Source of the DNA: Lewinella cohaerens DSM 23179
GTDB taxonomy: Bacteria > Bacteroidota > Bacteroidia > Chitinophagales > Saprospiraceae
Assembly: GCF_000379805.1 (NCBI RefSeq)
Contig: NZ_KB903550.1
Location: forward strand, 35,535-99,534
Direction of reading: 5' to 3'
DNA length: 64,000 nucleotides
A program made the position numbers and the translations under genes. A model generated the notes under the pieces. It was not told the DNA's origin. It saw only the letters and a program-made list of their open reading frames with translations, and searched no databases. This document shows, one piece after another, positions 43,858 through 52,409 of the stretch (its first letter is position 1; every line of letters starts with the position of its first letter).

Positions 43858-44679
43858 TTATTCCTGGTTGTCGAGTTGATTCAAATCGTCTTTCATCAAG
43901 TCACGGACGATATAAGCATCCTTCACGCCATAAAGGTTGTTGAATAGTTCAACCTCCAGCTCTAGCGTATTGTCCCCCTCATTAATTTCTTTGCTTAGTA
44001 CACTGCCGATAGGAACACCTGTAGGAAAAATATTGGAATAACCAGTTGTTTCAATTGTGTCCCCAATGATGACATCAGCATATTCCGGGATAGCGTAGAG
44101 CTTTGCTTTTCGGGTATCTCCGCCGTTCCAACGCAAGGTTCCAAAAAAGTCTTTGTTGCGAAGTCCTGCACTGATACGTACACTATGGTGTGTAATACTC
44201 ATTACCCGGCAATGTCGTTGAGCAACCTGGGTAACAATACCAACCACTCCCTCTCCATTGATAACCCCCAGGTGAGGTTCGACACCATGGATATGGCCTC
44301 TGTTTACGACATAAGTGATATTAGCACTAGGCGCAGATTTATTGATGATCTCACCAGCGATATAATTGTACCGCTGCCGGAGGGAATCATCCTGAATGGT
44401 ATCATTGCTTAATGCTTCTATATAAAAGGCATTGGGTAGCTTGGATAAGAGGTTGGCATTCTCTTCCCGCAATTGATCATTGAGCTGTTGAAGGTGGAAA
44501 TAATCCTGGGCTTTGCTCGCCCGGTTCATAAATTCACCAGAATACATCTTCCAGGTAGAAGCGGCAACTTCCTGCTGCGGAGTATTGTAGGTAATAATAA
44601 GGTAGAGGCATACCACTTCCAGCGCAGCAAACAGAAAGAATGCTCCTTGACGCGTAAAGAGTTGGAGTAAACTACTCAT
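43858..44679 (-). CDS. mreC: Rod shape-determining protein MreC
   Basis: This 273-residue protein has one N-terminal membrane helix (about 11-30), a coiled coil at about 55-85, and the beta-barrel periplasmic domain with Y-V-V-N-R-G-H-I-H-G-V, G-V-I-N-G-E-G-V-V-G-I-V and later G-D-T-I-E-T-T-G-Y-S-N-I-F-P. MreC links the cytoskeletal MreB to PBP2. It lies 50 bases after mreB and abuts mreD. Length is normal for the phylum. Confidence 0.95.
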   Translation of the reverse strand: MSSLLQLFTRQGAFFLFAALEVVCLYLIITYNTPQQEVAASTWKMYSGEFMNRASKAQDYFHLQQLNDQLREENANLLSKLPNAFYIEALSNDTIQDDSLRQRYNYIAGEIINKSAPSANITYVVNRGHIHGVEPHLGVINGEGVVGIVTQVAQRHCRVMSITHHSVRISAGLRNKDFFGTLRWNGGDTRKAKLYAIPEYADVIIGDTIETTGYSNIFPTGVPIGSVLSKEINEGDNTLELEVELFNNLYGVKDAYIVRDLMKDDLNQLDNQE

Positions 44680-44729
44680 ACCTGATTAATTTCAGACCCT
44701 GCTAATGGTATTTAGTATTGTGCTGTTTC

Positions 44730-45764
44730 TTAAACGCTACCCCGAGGAATCAAGATCGGCCGATAGCGATCCGTGTCTGCCAATGCCGCACTGGTGCCAC
44801 GAACAACGGCTCTTAGTGGGTCTTCGGCAACGTGTACCGGGAGCTTGGTTTTAGAACTAATTCTTTTGTCAAGCCCTCTGAGCAAAGCACCACCACCCGT
44901 AAGGTAAAGGCCAGTACGGTAAATGTCACTTGCCAATTCCGGTGGTGTCGCCTCCAGTGCCCGCAATACGGCTTCTTCAATCGCTGTGATTGATTCGTCA
45001 ATTGCGTGGGCAATCTCCTGATAGGTAACGAGGATTTGCTTGGGAATACCAGTCATCAAATCTCGTCCGTTTACAGCAAAATCGTCCGGTGGTGTCTCCA
45101 AAACAGGTAATGCGGAACCTACGTGGATTTTAATTTGCTCAGCCGTACGTTCTCCAATCAGAATGTTGTGCTGCCGCTTCATGTAATTCATGATGTCGGT
45201 CGTAAGCTCATCCCCCGCAGTGCGGATAGATTGGTCGGTAACAATACCCGAGAGTGCGATAACTGCAATCTCAGTTGTACCTCCACCTATATCGATGATC
45301 ATATTTCCAATAGGCTCTTCTACATCGAGCCCGATACCAAGGGCAGCAGCCATTGGTTCGTAAATGAGGTAAGTCTCTTTAGAGTCGACGTGGTCGGCAG
45401 AATCGAATACGGCACGTTTTTCCACTTCGGTAATCCCTGAAGGAATACAGATAACCATTTTGAGATGCGTAAAAAACCGGCGTTTACGGCCGATCATCCG
45501 TATCATCCCTTCGATCATATTTTCCGCAGCTTTAAAATCGGCAATAACACCATCTTTCAAAGGGCGAATAGTTCTTATTTCTTCGTGTGTTTTCTCGTGC
45601 ATCTGCATAGCCTTACGGCCAACAGCGATAGTCTCTTCTGAGCGTCGGTTGTAAGCAACGATAGATGGTTCGTCGACAACAACTTCTCCGTCTTGGATGA
45701 TTAATGTATTGGCCGTTCCCAAGTCAATGGCCAGTTCTTGCTTGAATAAGCTAAATAGCTTCAT
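44730..45764 (-). CDS. mreB: Rod shape-determining protein MreB (bacterial actin)
   Basis: MreB forms membrane-bound filaments that guide the elongation machinery. The 344 residues include the nucleotide-binding phosphate motifs L-A-I-D-L-G-T-A-N-T-L-I and I-D-I-G-G-G-T-T-E-I-A-V-I, and the adenosine motif L-T-G-G-G-A-L-L-R-G-L-D. N-terminal L-F-S-L-F-K-Q-E resembles a membrane-binding amphipathic start. It is the first gene of mreB-mreC-mreD-mrdA-folA. A gap of 183 bases upstream contains the terminator of the M16 gene. Confidence 0.97.
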   Translation of the reverse strand: MKLFSLFKQELAIDLGTANTLIIQDGEVVVDEPSIVAYNRRSEETIAVGRKAMQMHEKTHEEIRTIRPLKDGVIADFKAAENMIEGMIRMIGRKRRFFTHLKMVICIPSGITEVEKRAVFDSADHVDSKETYLIYEPMAAALGIGLDVEEPIGNMIIDIGGGTTEIAVIALSGIVTDQSIRTAGDELTTDIMNYMKRQHNILIGERTAEQIKIHVGSALPVLETPPDDFAVNGRDLMTGIPKQILVTYQEIAHAIDESITAIEEAVLRALEATPPELASDIYRTGLYLTGGGALLRGLDKRISSKTKLPVHVAEDPLRAVVRGTSAALADTDRYRPILIPRGSV

Positions 45765-45900
45765 TAATTGTTTATTCTCCTTAGTTTCAATAAGAGGGAT
45801 GAATGATGTACTTCACCGCTTTAAAAAGTTGAAATTACATAAAATAGTGTATAGCCTCGGCTATTTTCTACGCTTAATTTACACTTTCTGCAAAGCAAAG

Positions 45901-45925
45901 CAAAAAATAGGTGTTTTTTCACCTA
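45901..45925 (-). terminator. Terminator after the M16 gene, before mreB
   Basis: On the minus strand TAGGTG and CACCTA form a 6-bp stem with a loop of six A, followed by TTTTTTG. It starts 23 bases after the M16 stop codon. It would separate the M16 gene transcript from mreB. Confidence 0.6.
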
Positions 45926-45947
45926 AAGTAGCCGTTTTATTAGCAAA

Positions 45948-47210
45948 CTAAGGCCCAACAACAACGGTCCATAGGTCTTCATCTTGAAGATAGCGTTGAG
46001 CTAGGCGCTGAATTTCTTCAGGGCTAATATCCTGTACCGTTCTTATCAGAGCTGCAAGGTCCGTTTTTCCGAGTTGCTCGGTGAGCAGCGTACGTACGGT
46101 TTCTGCCCAATTGAAAGGCCCATCGACCATAGTGAGGAAAGAACCCATAAGGTAATTTCGCAGCATTTGAAGCTCCTCTTCTTCGATCAATTCGTCTCGT
46201 AGACGAGCTATTTCGTGCCGAATTTCCTGAAGGGTTTCTTGTACGTATTCAGGGCTTACCTCGGTATCAATCTGGAAAGTTCCGCCCCAGCGAAAACTGT
46301 CATAACCAGCGGAAATATTATAAGTATAACCTTTATCTTCCCGAATGTTTTCCATCAAGCGGCTACCAAAATAGCCACCCAAAAGATTAGCCAAAACATA
46401 GCAACCATTAGCATCGGGATGAGTACGAGAGAAAAGGCGTCGACCAATACGAATAGCTGCTTGCCCTCCCTGTACATGCGGGATGACTATTTTGCCCGGT
46501 GTTTGCTCGGCAATGGTCAATGTATTAATGGGAACAGCTGCGCGATTAGGGATACGCGCCAGCTCACCGTGAATGTAGCTGCTAGTAGCCTCGTCAAACC
46601 GACCGCTGACAATCGCAAAGCCATTTCCGGCATGAAAGCATCGATAGTGGTGCTCAACCAGCCACTCCTGTTGTAGGTCAGCGTAAGCCTCTGGAGAAGA
46701 GTTATACCCGTAAGGGTGATCTGCTCCGAAAAAGTGCTCGGTAATATTGCGATAAGCAACAACCTCTGCTTTACTCAAATCTTCTTTAAGGCTCTGCTGC
46801 TTGCGCTTGAGGTAAGCTTGCAAATCTGTCTGCCGCAAAGCAGGTTCACACAGTATTTCAATAAAAAATGGCAATATCTCCGGTAGCTGCTTGTTCAGGC
46901 AGTGCATGGCCAAATTGCCGGTGTCCATTTGAAAGGGAACACTCAGGTGAGCACCATAATAGTCGAACTGCTCTGCAATAGCACTACCTGTATGCCTACG
47001 GGTACCTTCCTTGAGCAACGCGGCAGTCGTACGGGCCACCAAAGGGTGCTTCTCGTAGGGGCGGCCACCCCAACAGATGAATTCAATGCGGACCAAATCC
47101 TGAGTGCCCCGATTGATATGATAGCACGGCAAGCCATTGGCTAGTAAGTGCTGCTCAAAATCGGGCAACTCAATATGGGAGACCGGAAAGATCGGCGGGG
47201 GTGCTGGCAT
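45948..47210 (-). CDS. M16 family peptidase homologue without the zinc motif
   Basis: The 420-residue protein has the two-domain M16 architecture. In the region aligned to the HxxEH motif it reads A-R-T-T-A-A-L-L-K-E-G-T (residues 59-70), so the two His and the Glu are replaced by Arg, Ala and Ala. The second-domain Y-x-x-x-R-like stretch N-I-R-E-D-K-G-Y-T-Y-N-I-S-A-G is kept. It resembles the non-catalytic subunit that pairs with an active M16 partner. No such partner is adjacent here. There is no signal peptide. It is divergent from dnaN. Confidence 0.85.
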   Translation of the reverse strand: MPAPPPIFPVSHIELPDFEQHLLANGLPCYHINRGTQDLVRIEFICWGGRPYEKHPLVARTTAALLKEGTRRHTGSAIAEQFDYYGAHLSVPFQMDTGNLAMHCLNKQLPEILPFFIEILCEPALRQTDLQAYLKRKQQSLKEDLSKAEVVAYRNITEHFFGADHPYGYNSSPEAYADLQQEWLVEHHYRCFHAGNGFAIVSGRFDEATSSYIHGELARIPNRAAVPINTLTIAEQTPGKIVIPHVQGGQAAIRIGRRLFSRTHPDANGCYVLANLLGGYFGSRLMENIREDKGYTYNISAGYDSFRWGGTFQIDTEVSPEYVQETLQEIRHEIARLRDELIEEEELQMLRNYLMGSFLTMVDGPFNWAETVRTLLTEQLGKTDLAALIRTVQDISPEEIQRLAQRYLQDEDLWTVVVGP

Positions 47211-47277
47211 AAAATTTCACTGATGAATTTAGAGCAAAAACTGCCCTGTAGTAAAATGCAAAGCTATAAAAACATAC

Positions 47278-47286
47278 TTATCCACA
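47278..47286 (+). promoter_or_regulatory. Consensus DnaA box upstream of dnaN
   Basis: TTATCCACA is a perfect DnaA box located 85 bases before the dnaN ATG, in an AT-rich stretch. Only one perfect copy is visible. It may control dnaN, but one box does not make an origin. Confidence 0.6.
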
Positions 47287-47303
47287 TATTGTTAACATCT
47301 TAG

Positions 47304-47335
47304 TCTGCTTTATCGCTCATTTAATTGTATTTTTG
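47304..47335 (+). promoter_or_regulatory. Candidate dnaN promoter
   Basis: TATTTTTG (47328-47335) fully matches the Bacteroidota -7 box TAnnTTTG. TCTG (47304-47307) lies 20 bases upstream in place of TTTG. The predicted transcript starts near 47341, about 22 bases before the ATG. The DnaA box at 47278 is just upstream of the -33 element. Confidence 0.6.
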
Positions 47336-47362
47336 CTATTCGACTCACCATTACATTTATCT

Positions 47363-48478
47363 ATGAAGTTTAGTGTATCCTCTAACGATTTACTCAAGCG
47401 CCTGCAAGTAGCAGGTGGAGCTATCAGTTCCAATCCGGTACTCCCTATTCTCGAAGATTTTCTCTTCCGGATAGAGAACAACCAATTGTCGATCACCGCG
47501 ACGGATTTGGAGACTTCCATCATTACCTCAATTGAAGTAATGGCCGATAAAGATGGTATGGTAGCTGTTCCTGCAAAAATCTTGTTGGAAACCCTCAAAG
47601 CACTGCCTCAACAGCCAATTACCTTTACGGTAAATGACGATAATTTTGGTATTGAAATCACCTCGGCTTATGGTAAGTACAAGCTAGCTGGTGAGAATGG
47701 CGAGGATTTTCCTAATATTCCGGAAGCCGATACTGTAGACACGGTAACTGTACCTTCTCGTTCTTTATTACAAGGGATCAATAACACCCTTTTTGCCACC
47801 AGTTCAGATGAATTGCGCCCTGCGATGACAGGAGTGTATTTCCAGGTAGATTTTAATAAAGTAATTTTGGTAGCCACAGATGCTCACAAATTAGTGAAAT
47901 ATGCTTTCAGCGATGTTGTTAGCGAAGTATCTACCACCTTTATTGTACCTAAAAAAGCCCTCAACTTGCTCAAAGGAGCCCTCCCTGACGGAGAAGAGGT
48001 GACTTTATCTTTCAATAAAGCCAATGCGTTCTTTAGCTTCGCAAACACCAGCATGGTGTGCCGCTTGATTGATGCACGATACCCCGATTACAACGCTGTT
48101 ATTCCGGTGGACAATCCAAATGTGTTGAGTGTGTCGCGAACGGATTTTCAAAACTCCCTGAAACGGATTGCAATTTACGCTAACAAGACCACCAATCAGG
48201 TGATCCTCAGTATCAGCGACGGTAGCCTGACGGTTTCTGCTCAAGACCTTGATTTCTCTAACGAAGCGACAGAACAGCTCACTTGTACCTACGACGGCGA
48301 TCCGATGACAATAGGGTTCAATGCTCGCTTTCTGGTAGAAATGTTGGGAATCCTTGAGTCTGATGAGGTTAAAATTGAAATGAGCTCGGCGACACGCGCC
48401 GGAATTCTGCTACCAACAGAGGAAACAGAAGGAGAAGAAATTCTGATGCTCGTCATGCCTGTGATGCTGAGTAACTAA
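47363..48478 (+). CDS. dnaN: DNA polymerase III subunit beta (sliding clamp)
   Basis: The clamp encircles DNA and tethers the replicative polymerase. The ATG at 47363 gives 371 residues. The family start is M-K-F-S-V-S-S-N-D-L-L-K-R-L. Three repeated clamp domains are evident from spacing, with N-P-V-L-P-I-L-E-D near residue 24 and a closing L-V-M-P-V-M-L, the usual M-P-M-R-like end. Neither dnaA nor gyrB is nearby, so the classical dnaA-dnaN order is broken. The stop overlaps the next lipoprotein gene's start by one base. Confidence 0.97.
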   Translation: MKFSVSSNDLLKRLQVAGGAISSNPVLPILEDFLFRIENNQLSITATDLETSIITSIEVMADKDGMVAVPAKILLETLKALPQQPITFTVNDDNFGIEITSAYGKYKLAGENGEDFPNIPEADTVDTVTVPSRSLLQGINNTLFATSSDELRPAMTGVYFQVDFNKVILVATDAHKLVKYAFSDVVSEVSTTFIVPKKALNLLKGALPDGEEVTLSFNKANAFFSFANTSMVCRLIDARYPDYNAVIPVDNPNVLSVSRTDFQNSLKRIAIYANKTTNQVILSISDGSLTVSAQDLDFSNEATEQLTCTYDGDPMTIGFNARFLVEMLGILESDEVKIEMSSATRAGILLPTEETEGEEILMLVMPVMLSN

Positions 48479-48924
48479 TGCTAATGCTCCGTTTATTTAT
48501 TTATGGTAGTTCCCTGCTTCTATTAGCGGGTGCTTGCGCGAATAATGCTTCTCCGAAGCCGGAAGAGGTCGTTACAGCATACATTAATAAGTTGCATCAA
48601 AGTGATTTTGATGGTGCTGCAGCATTTTGCACCCCTGCCGGCGTAGCTTATGTAGAGGCACTGAGAGCCATTATGACCGACCCGGAAGCATTGCCGGACA
48701 CCTCGTCCGTGGTGATTAACCAAATTCTTTGCCAGCCGCTAAGTGGCGATTCAATAATACGTTGCGAAGTCATGATTGACGATGGCTTTGAAGTTTATCC
48801 AGAGCAATATTTACTTCGCCAAAGTGATAAAGGCTGGCTAATAGATCATCAACCACAAGACGGAGAAACAAGCACCTCAGAGGAAGTCATTTCTACGGAA
48901 GAAAAGCCCGCTGTTGAAAACTGA
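48478..48924 (+). CDS. Small lipoprotein, DUF4878-like
   Basis: The 148-residue protein has a lipoprotein signal ending in L-A-G-A-C (Cys20) and then an NTF2/DUF4878-type start: P-E-E-V-V-T-A-Y-I-N-K-L-H-Q-S-D-F-D-G-A-A. A closing acidic tail rich in Glu, Ser and Thr is probably unstructured. The fold is related to SnoaL-like proteins; the role is unknown. Its ATG overlaps the dnaN stop (TAATG), and nadD follows after 4 bases, so dnaN-lipoprotein-nadD appear to be one operon. Confidence 0.78.
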   Translation: MLMLRLFIYGSSLLLLAGACANNASPKPEEVVTAYINKLHQSDFDGAAAFCTPAGVAYVEALRAIMTDPEALPDTSSVVINQILCQPLSGDSIIRCEVMIDDGFEVYPEQYLLRQSDKGWLIDHQPQDGETSTSEEVISTEEKPAVEN

Positions 48925-48928
48925 TCTT

Positions 48929-49504
48929 ATGCGCAAAACTGGTCTCTTCTTTGGTTCTTTCAACCCGGTACACACCGGGCACATGGTGATTGCCAACTTT
49001 ATGGCGACCCAAACTGATCTCGATGAGGTTTGGATGATTGTCAGCCCGCAAAATCCCCTGAAAAATAAAAAAAGCCTGGCACGGGATCACGACAGACTAC
49101 ACCTTGTGCGACTAGCCATCGGCGAAAACACCAACCTCCGAGCTTCCGATGTGGAGTTCTCCCTGCCACAACCGTCTTATACCGTTGACACCCTCGTTTA
49201 TCTTCGAGAGAAATACCCTGACCGCGAGTTTGCCCTCATCATGGGCGGCGACAACCTGGGGACTTTGCACAAGTGGAAAAACTATGAAATTCTGCTGCGC
49301 GACTACCAAATTTACGTTTACCAACGCCCCCAGTATGACCTGGGCGAGCTGGCCGATCATCCCAGTATTAAAATATGGGAAGCTCCATTGATGCAGATTT
49401 CGGCATCTTACATCCGCCGTTGTTTGCGCGAGGGATTGTCGGTACAGTACCTAGTGCCTGATGCTGTTTATGAATACTTGGAGGGGAGTGGACTTTATCG
49501 GTAA
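48929..49504 (+). CDS. nadD: Nicotinate-nucleotide adenylyltransferase
   Basis: NadD adenylates nicotinate mononucleotide in NAD synthesis. I start at the ATG at 48929 (M-R-K-T-G-L-F-F-G-S-F-N-P-V-H-T-G-H). A TTG at 48914 lies in the preceding gene. The H-x-G-H motif (H-T-G-H) and the I-S-A-S-Y-I-R-R form of the ISSTxIR motif are both seen, as is A-L-I-M-G-G-D-N-L. The 191 residues are normal. A terminator follows directly. Confidence 0.94.
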   Translation: MRKTGLFFGSFNPVHTGHMVIANFMATQTDLDEVWMIVSPQNPLKNKKSLARDHDRLHLVRLAIGENTNLRASDVEFSLPQPSYTVDTLVYLREKYPDREFALIMGGDNLGTLHKWKNYEILLRDYQIYVYQRPQYDLGELADHPSIKIWEAPLMQISASYIRRCLREGLSVQYLVPDAVYEYLEGSGLYR

Positions 49505-49505
49505 C

Positions 49506-49525
49506 CGAGTTTCCTAACTCGTTTT
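49506..49525 (+). terminator. nadD terminator overlapping the opposing gene's stop
   Basis: CGAGTT and AACTCG form a perfect 6-bp stem with loop TCCT, followed by TTTT. The stop codon of the outer-membrane protein gene on the minus strand lies inside the hairpin (49514-49516). Confidence 0.55.
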
Positions 49526-52312
49526 AAACTTCCTCAAATCATACTTAAAGCTCAGCATAAAATACTGCTGTAAAGTATTGGTTTGCTGATCTTCAGTATA
49601 GGTCTCCGTTATATTCCTCGACAAACTGTTGTTTTGCTTTAGCAGATCAAAAACGGAAAGCGCAATCTCTCCTCGTTGACTTTCAAAAAATTTCTTTCCC
49701 ACACTCATATTCCAAAGGAGGTAATTTTGGTCAAAATCATCTGAGAGGCCTCGATAGAATTGGTGGTTGAGGTCTGTTCTGAAGACTAGACCACTCCCTG
49801 ATACCCAACCGAGTTTAATGCGAGTATTTTGGTTGAGGTAATTCGTATTACTCTGCGTCTGTAAGGAATTGGTGACCGTACTGTATTTGCTGCGCGATGA
49901 GATGGTAAAATCTACGTGTTCGCTAATGTTGCTGCTAAGGGTAATGCCTATACCATAACCGGTATTGTTCGAGTAGTTTAATGCTTCGTTGACCAGCCCC
50001 GGCGTCTTCAGGTAGTCCGCTGAGAAATCAAGATTAAGATTCGACTTTAGGAAAGTTAGCGGAAAGCCATAGGTGATCAAGGAGCGTAAATTCCAGTATC
50101 CATCTATGTTTACCGTTTGGGTGAGCTGTGCTCCTGCGGCCACATTGTTTTCATCAAGAATAGGGAAATTACCGCCGCCAGCACCCAAGTAGGTGCTTTG
50201 CCCCAAGTAGTTGTTCGTGTAGTTACCTCTAAGTAAGACGAAAAAGACAGATGATTTTTCCGTATTTGTTTTAGAGTACCGAGCATTGATACTATGCTGA
50301 AAAGCCTGTACCAGGTCGGCGTTTCCAATGGTTAATTGCAGCGGGTTATTGTTGTTGAGTACCTCTTGCAACTGTTCAGTGGAGGGAAGTTGAGTATTTG
50401 CACGATAAGATAAATTGAAGCTTTCTGATTGAGAAATTTTATAACGAAGCCTAAGCAAAGGCAGTATGTTTGTAAACGTATGCTTACTGGTATTGTCAAA
50501 AGGGAAGGTTTGTTCCCCTATCAAATTAGCCTGTTGGACGCTTGCTCTGGTCGTTATAGATAAGTCTCTTTTGCGATAATTGTAACCTGTACCCAATTGC
50601 TGGGTATAGTAGTCATTGGAAAACAAGTTACTTAGGCTCGAATTGAATACATCGTAATCTTGTGATCCTTCGTCAAAATCGAGGGTTTCTTTGTCGCTTT
50701 CTTCTTGTTGATAGCTCGCTCCGTAGTTGAATGTGAGCATACTGTTTTGTCCGATGGGTTCAGTGTACTGGACGTTAGCGGCGATATTCCAACTGTTTAA
50801 ATCTAGTGTAGACTTTTGCTGTAAGAAGGTGGAATCCGTAGAAAGCGAAGAGAAAACACTTTCGGAGAAGAGAAAATTTTCTCCTTCTTTAGGTGCATAA
50901 CCCGAATTGAGGTTTACAGAAAATGTGCGGCGTCTCTTTTCAAATTTGTGTCTCCATAAAAGCTTGTTGCTTAGGTTTAAAGCGGCTAGGTCGGCGTTGA
51001 AACCAAGATCGGTTTGGCTGAGTAGATTGTCATTTAGCAGCGTTTGTCCTAACAAGTCTTCAGCTCCTTCGTTGCCTTGCCAACTCAATGTTGGTTGCCA
51101 GGTCAGTGAGTTGTTAGGATTGATTTCGTAATTCAGGCGACCCGAAAAGCGATGATTGGTGTTGATGCTGTTGGTATAGCTTTCTTCGGTATAAAACTCA
51201 TCTATTCCTTCGGTGTCAAAAAACTGCTGCCGGACCAATTGCTCTGTGGTGTTATCAGCAGTATTGAAAAAGTAGCTTGCGGAGAGTTCGATTTTTTCTC
51301 CCCATTTATCCGAAAAATTTAGGCCAAAGGCATTAGAGTTGGTGATTCCTCCCTGTTGAGAAACGAGAAAGTCATTGGCATTGCCGCCATTATTGCTACC
51401 CCGGCCACCTCTTCCGCCGCCGCCTCTTCCTCCTCGACGCCCACCGCCAGAAGAACTAACGACGCCAAGTAGATCTTCCGAAGAGAAATTTTGCTGATTG
51501 ATGTTATTTGACAAACCAAGAATGGAGATACGCTGGTCACCACTAAAAAAGTTGATATTCCCTCCGGCTTGATACTTGTCTTCGTAGCCGTAGCCAGCAT
51601 AAATTTTCCCGAAAGTGCCATTACGCATAGTCTGCTTGGTAATGATATTGATGGTTTTGGAGGCTTCTCCGTCATCAAAACCGGTAAACTGAGCTTGCTC
51701 ACTTTGCTGGTCAAAGATTTGGATCTTATCAATCACCTCAGCCGGAAGATTACGGAGTGCTGCTGTTGGATCACTTCCAAAGAAGGGCTTCCCGTCTACC
51801 AACACTTGTTTTACATCTTCTCCCTGTGCCTGTATTTTACCATCTTCAAGGTTGACGGTGGGCATTTTTTCGACCAAGTCTTCAGCGCTCGCATCGGAGA
51901 GTGTTTTATATGCATCGGCATTAAATTGGGTGGTGTCTCCCATTTGTAATACGGGGAGAACCTTTTCTGTTACTTGCACCTCTTCGAGTTCCACTCCTTC
52001 GCTAAGTTGTAACGCCCCCAAGTCAAACGCTTGGCCATTTACGATAACTTCTCTACGGGTTTCTTGAAAACCTATAAAGGAAACTGACAACTGGTAGGCA
52101 CCATTTTGCACCGCATCAAAACGAAAAACACCTTTGTCATCGCTTATAGTGGCAATGGTTGTGTTGTCTATTTTATTGGCAAGTACCACATGAGCGCCGG
52201 GGAGAACCCCTCCATTTGTAGCATCTACAATTTTGCCTTGTACGGGAAAGGTTTGTGCGAAAGCAGTTATCGTAAGAAGAAGGCAGCAAAAGGCTAGTAG
52301 GATAGGCTTCAT
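49514..52312 (-). CDS. Outer-membrane beta-barrel protein, TonB-dependent receptor-like (OMP_b-brl_3 type)
   Basis: The 932-residue protein has a signal peptide (ends A-F-A-Q, residue 20). A CarboxypepD_reg-like domain covers about 23-108 (G-K-I-V-D-A-T-N-G-G-V-L-P-G-A). A plug-like region at about 120-230 contains D-A-S-A-E-D-L-V-E-K-M-P and V-L-V-D-G-K-P-F-F-G. A 22-stranded-type barrel follows to the end. Residues 286-312 are a Gly/Arg-rich low-complexity loop. Members of this group often lack a clear ligand and are not tied to SusD. It is followed on the same strand, upstream, by the LytS/LytTR pair in the same direction. Confidence 0.88.
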   Translation of the reverse strand: MKPILLAFCCLLLTITAFAQTFPVQGKIVDATNGGVLPGAHVVLANKIDNTTIATISDDKGVFRFDAVQNGAYQLSVSFIGFQETRREVIVNGQAFDLGALQLSEGVELEEVQVTEKVLPVLQMGDTTQFNADAYKTLSDASAEDLVEKMPTVNLEDGKIQAQGEDVKQVLVDGKPFFGSDPTAALRNLPAEVIDKIQIFDQQSEQAQFTGFDDGEASKTINIITKQTMRNGTFGKIYAGYGYEDKYQAGGNINFFSGDQRISILGLSNNINQQNFSSEDLLGVVSSSGGGRRGGRGGGGRGGRGSNNGGNANDFLVSQQGGITNSNAFGLNFSDKWGEKIELSASYFFNTADNTTEQLVRQQFFDTEGIDEFYTEESYTNSINTNHRFSGRLNYEINPNNSLTWQPTLSWQGNEGAEDLLGQTLLNDNLLSQTDLGFNADLAALNLSNKLLWRHKFEKRRRTFSVNLNSGYAPKEGENFLFSESVFSSLSTDSTFLQQKSTLDLNSWNIAANVQYTEPIGQNSMLTFNYGASYQQEESDKETLDFDEGSQDYDVFNSSLSNLFSNDYYTQQLGTGYNYRKRDLSITTRASVQQANLIGEQTFPFDNTSKHTFTNILPLLRLRYKISQSESFNLSYRANTQLPSTEQLQEVLNNNNPLQLTIGNADLVQAFQHSINARYSKTNTEKSSVFFVLLRGNYTNNYLGQSTYLGAGGGNFPILDENNVAAGAQLTQTVNIDGYWNLRSLITYGFPLTFLKSNLNLDFSADYLKTPGLVNEALNYSNNTGYGIGITLSSNISEHVDFTISSRSKYSTVTNSLQTQSNTNYLNQNTRIKLGWVSGSGLVFRTDLNHQFYRGLSDDFDQNYLLWNMSVGKKFFESQRGEIALSVFDLLKQNNSLSRNITETYTEDQQTNTLQQYFMLSFKYDLRKFKTS

Positions 52313-52409
52313 AAGGAATTGTTTTGAGCGCCAATAGTTCGCATTTTACAAATTACGATACTTGGACAAATGCCAGCTCATTATTTTTCCTGAAGCGATA
52401 TTTTTGATT

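Noticed and set aside
47278..47286. Replication origin at dnaN
   Set aside because: There is only one perfect DnaA box and no dnaA gene, box cluster or obvious unwinding element in the gap.
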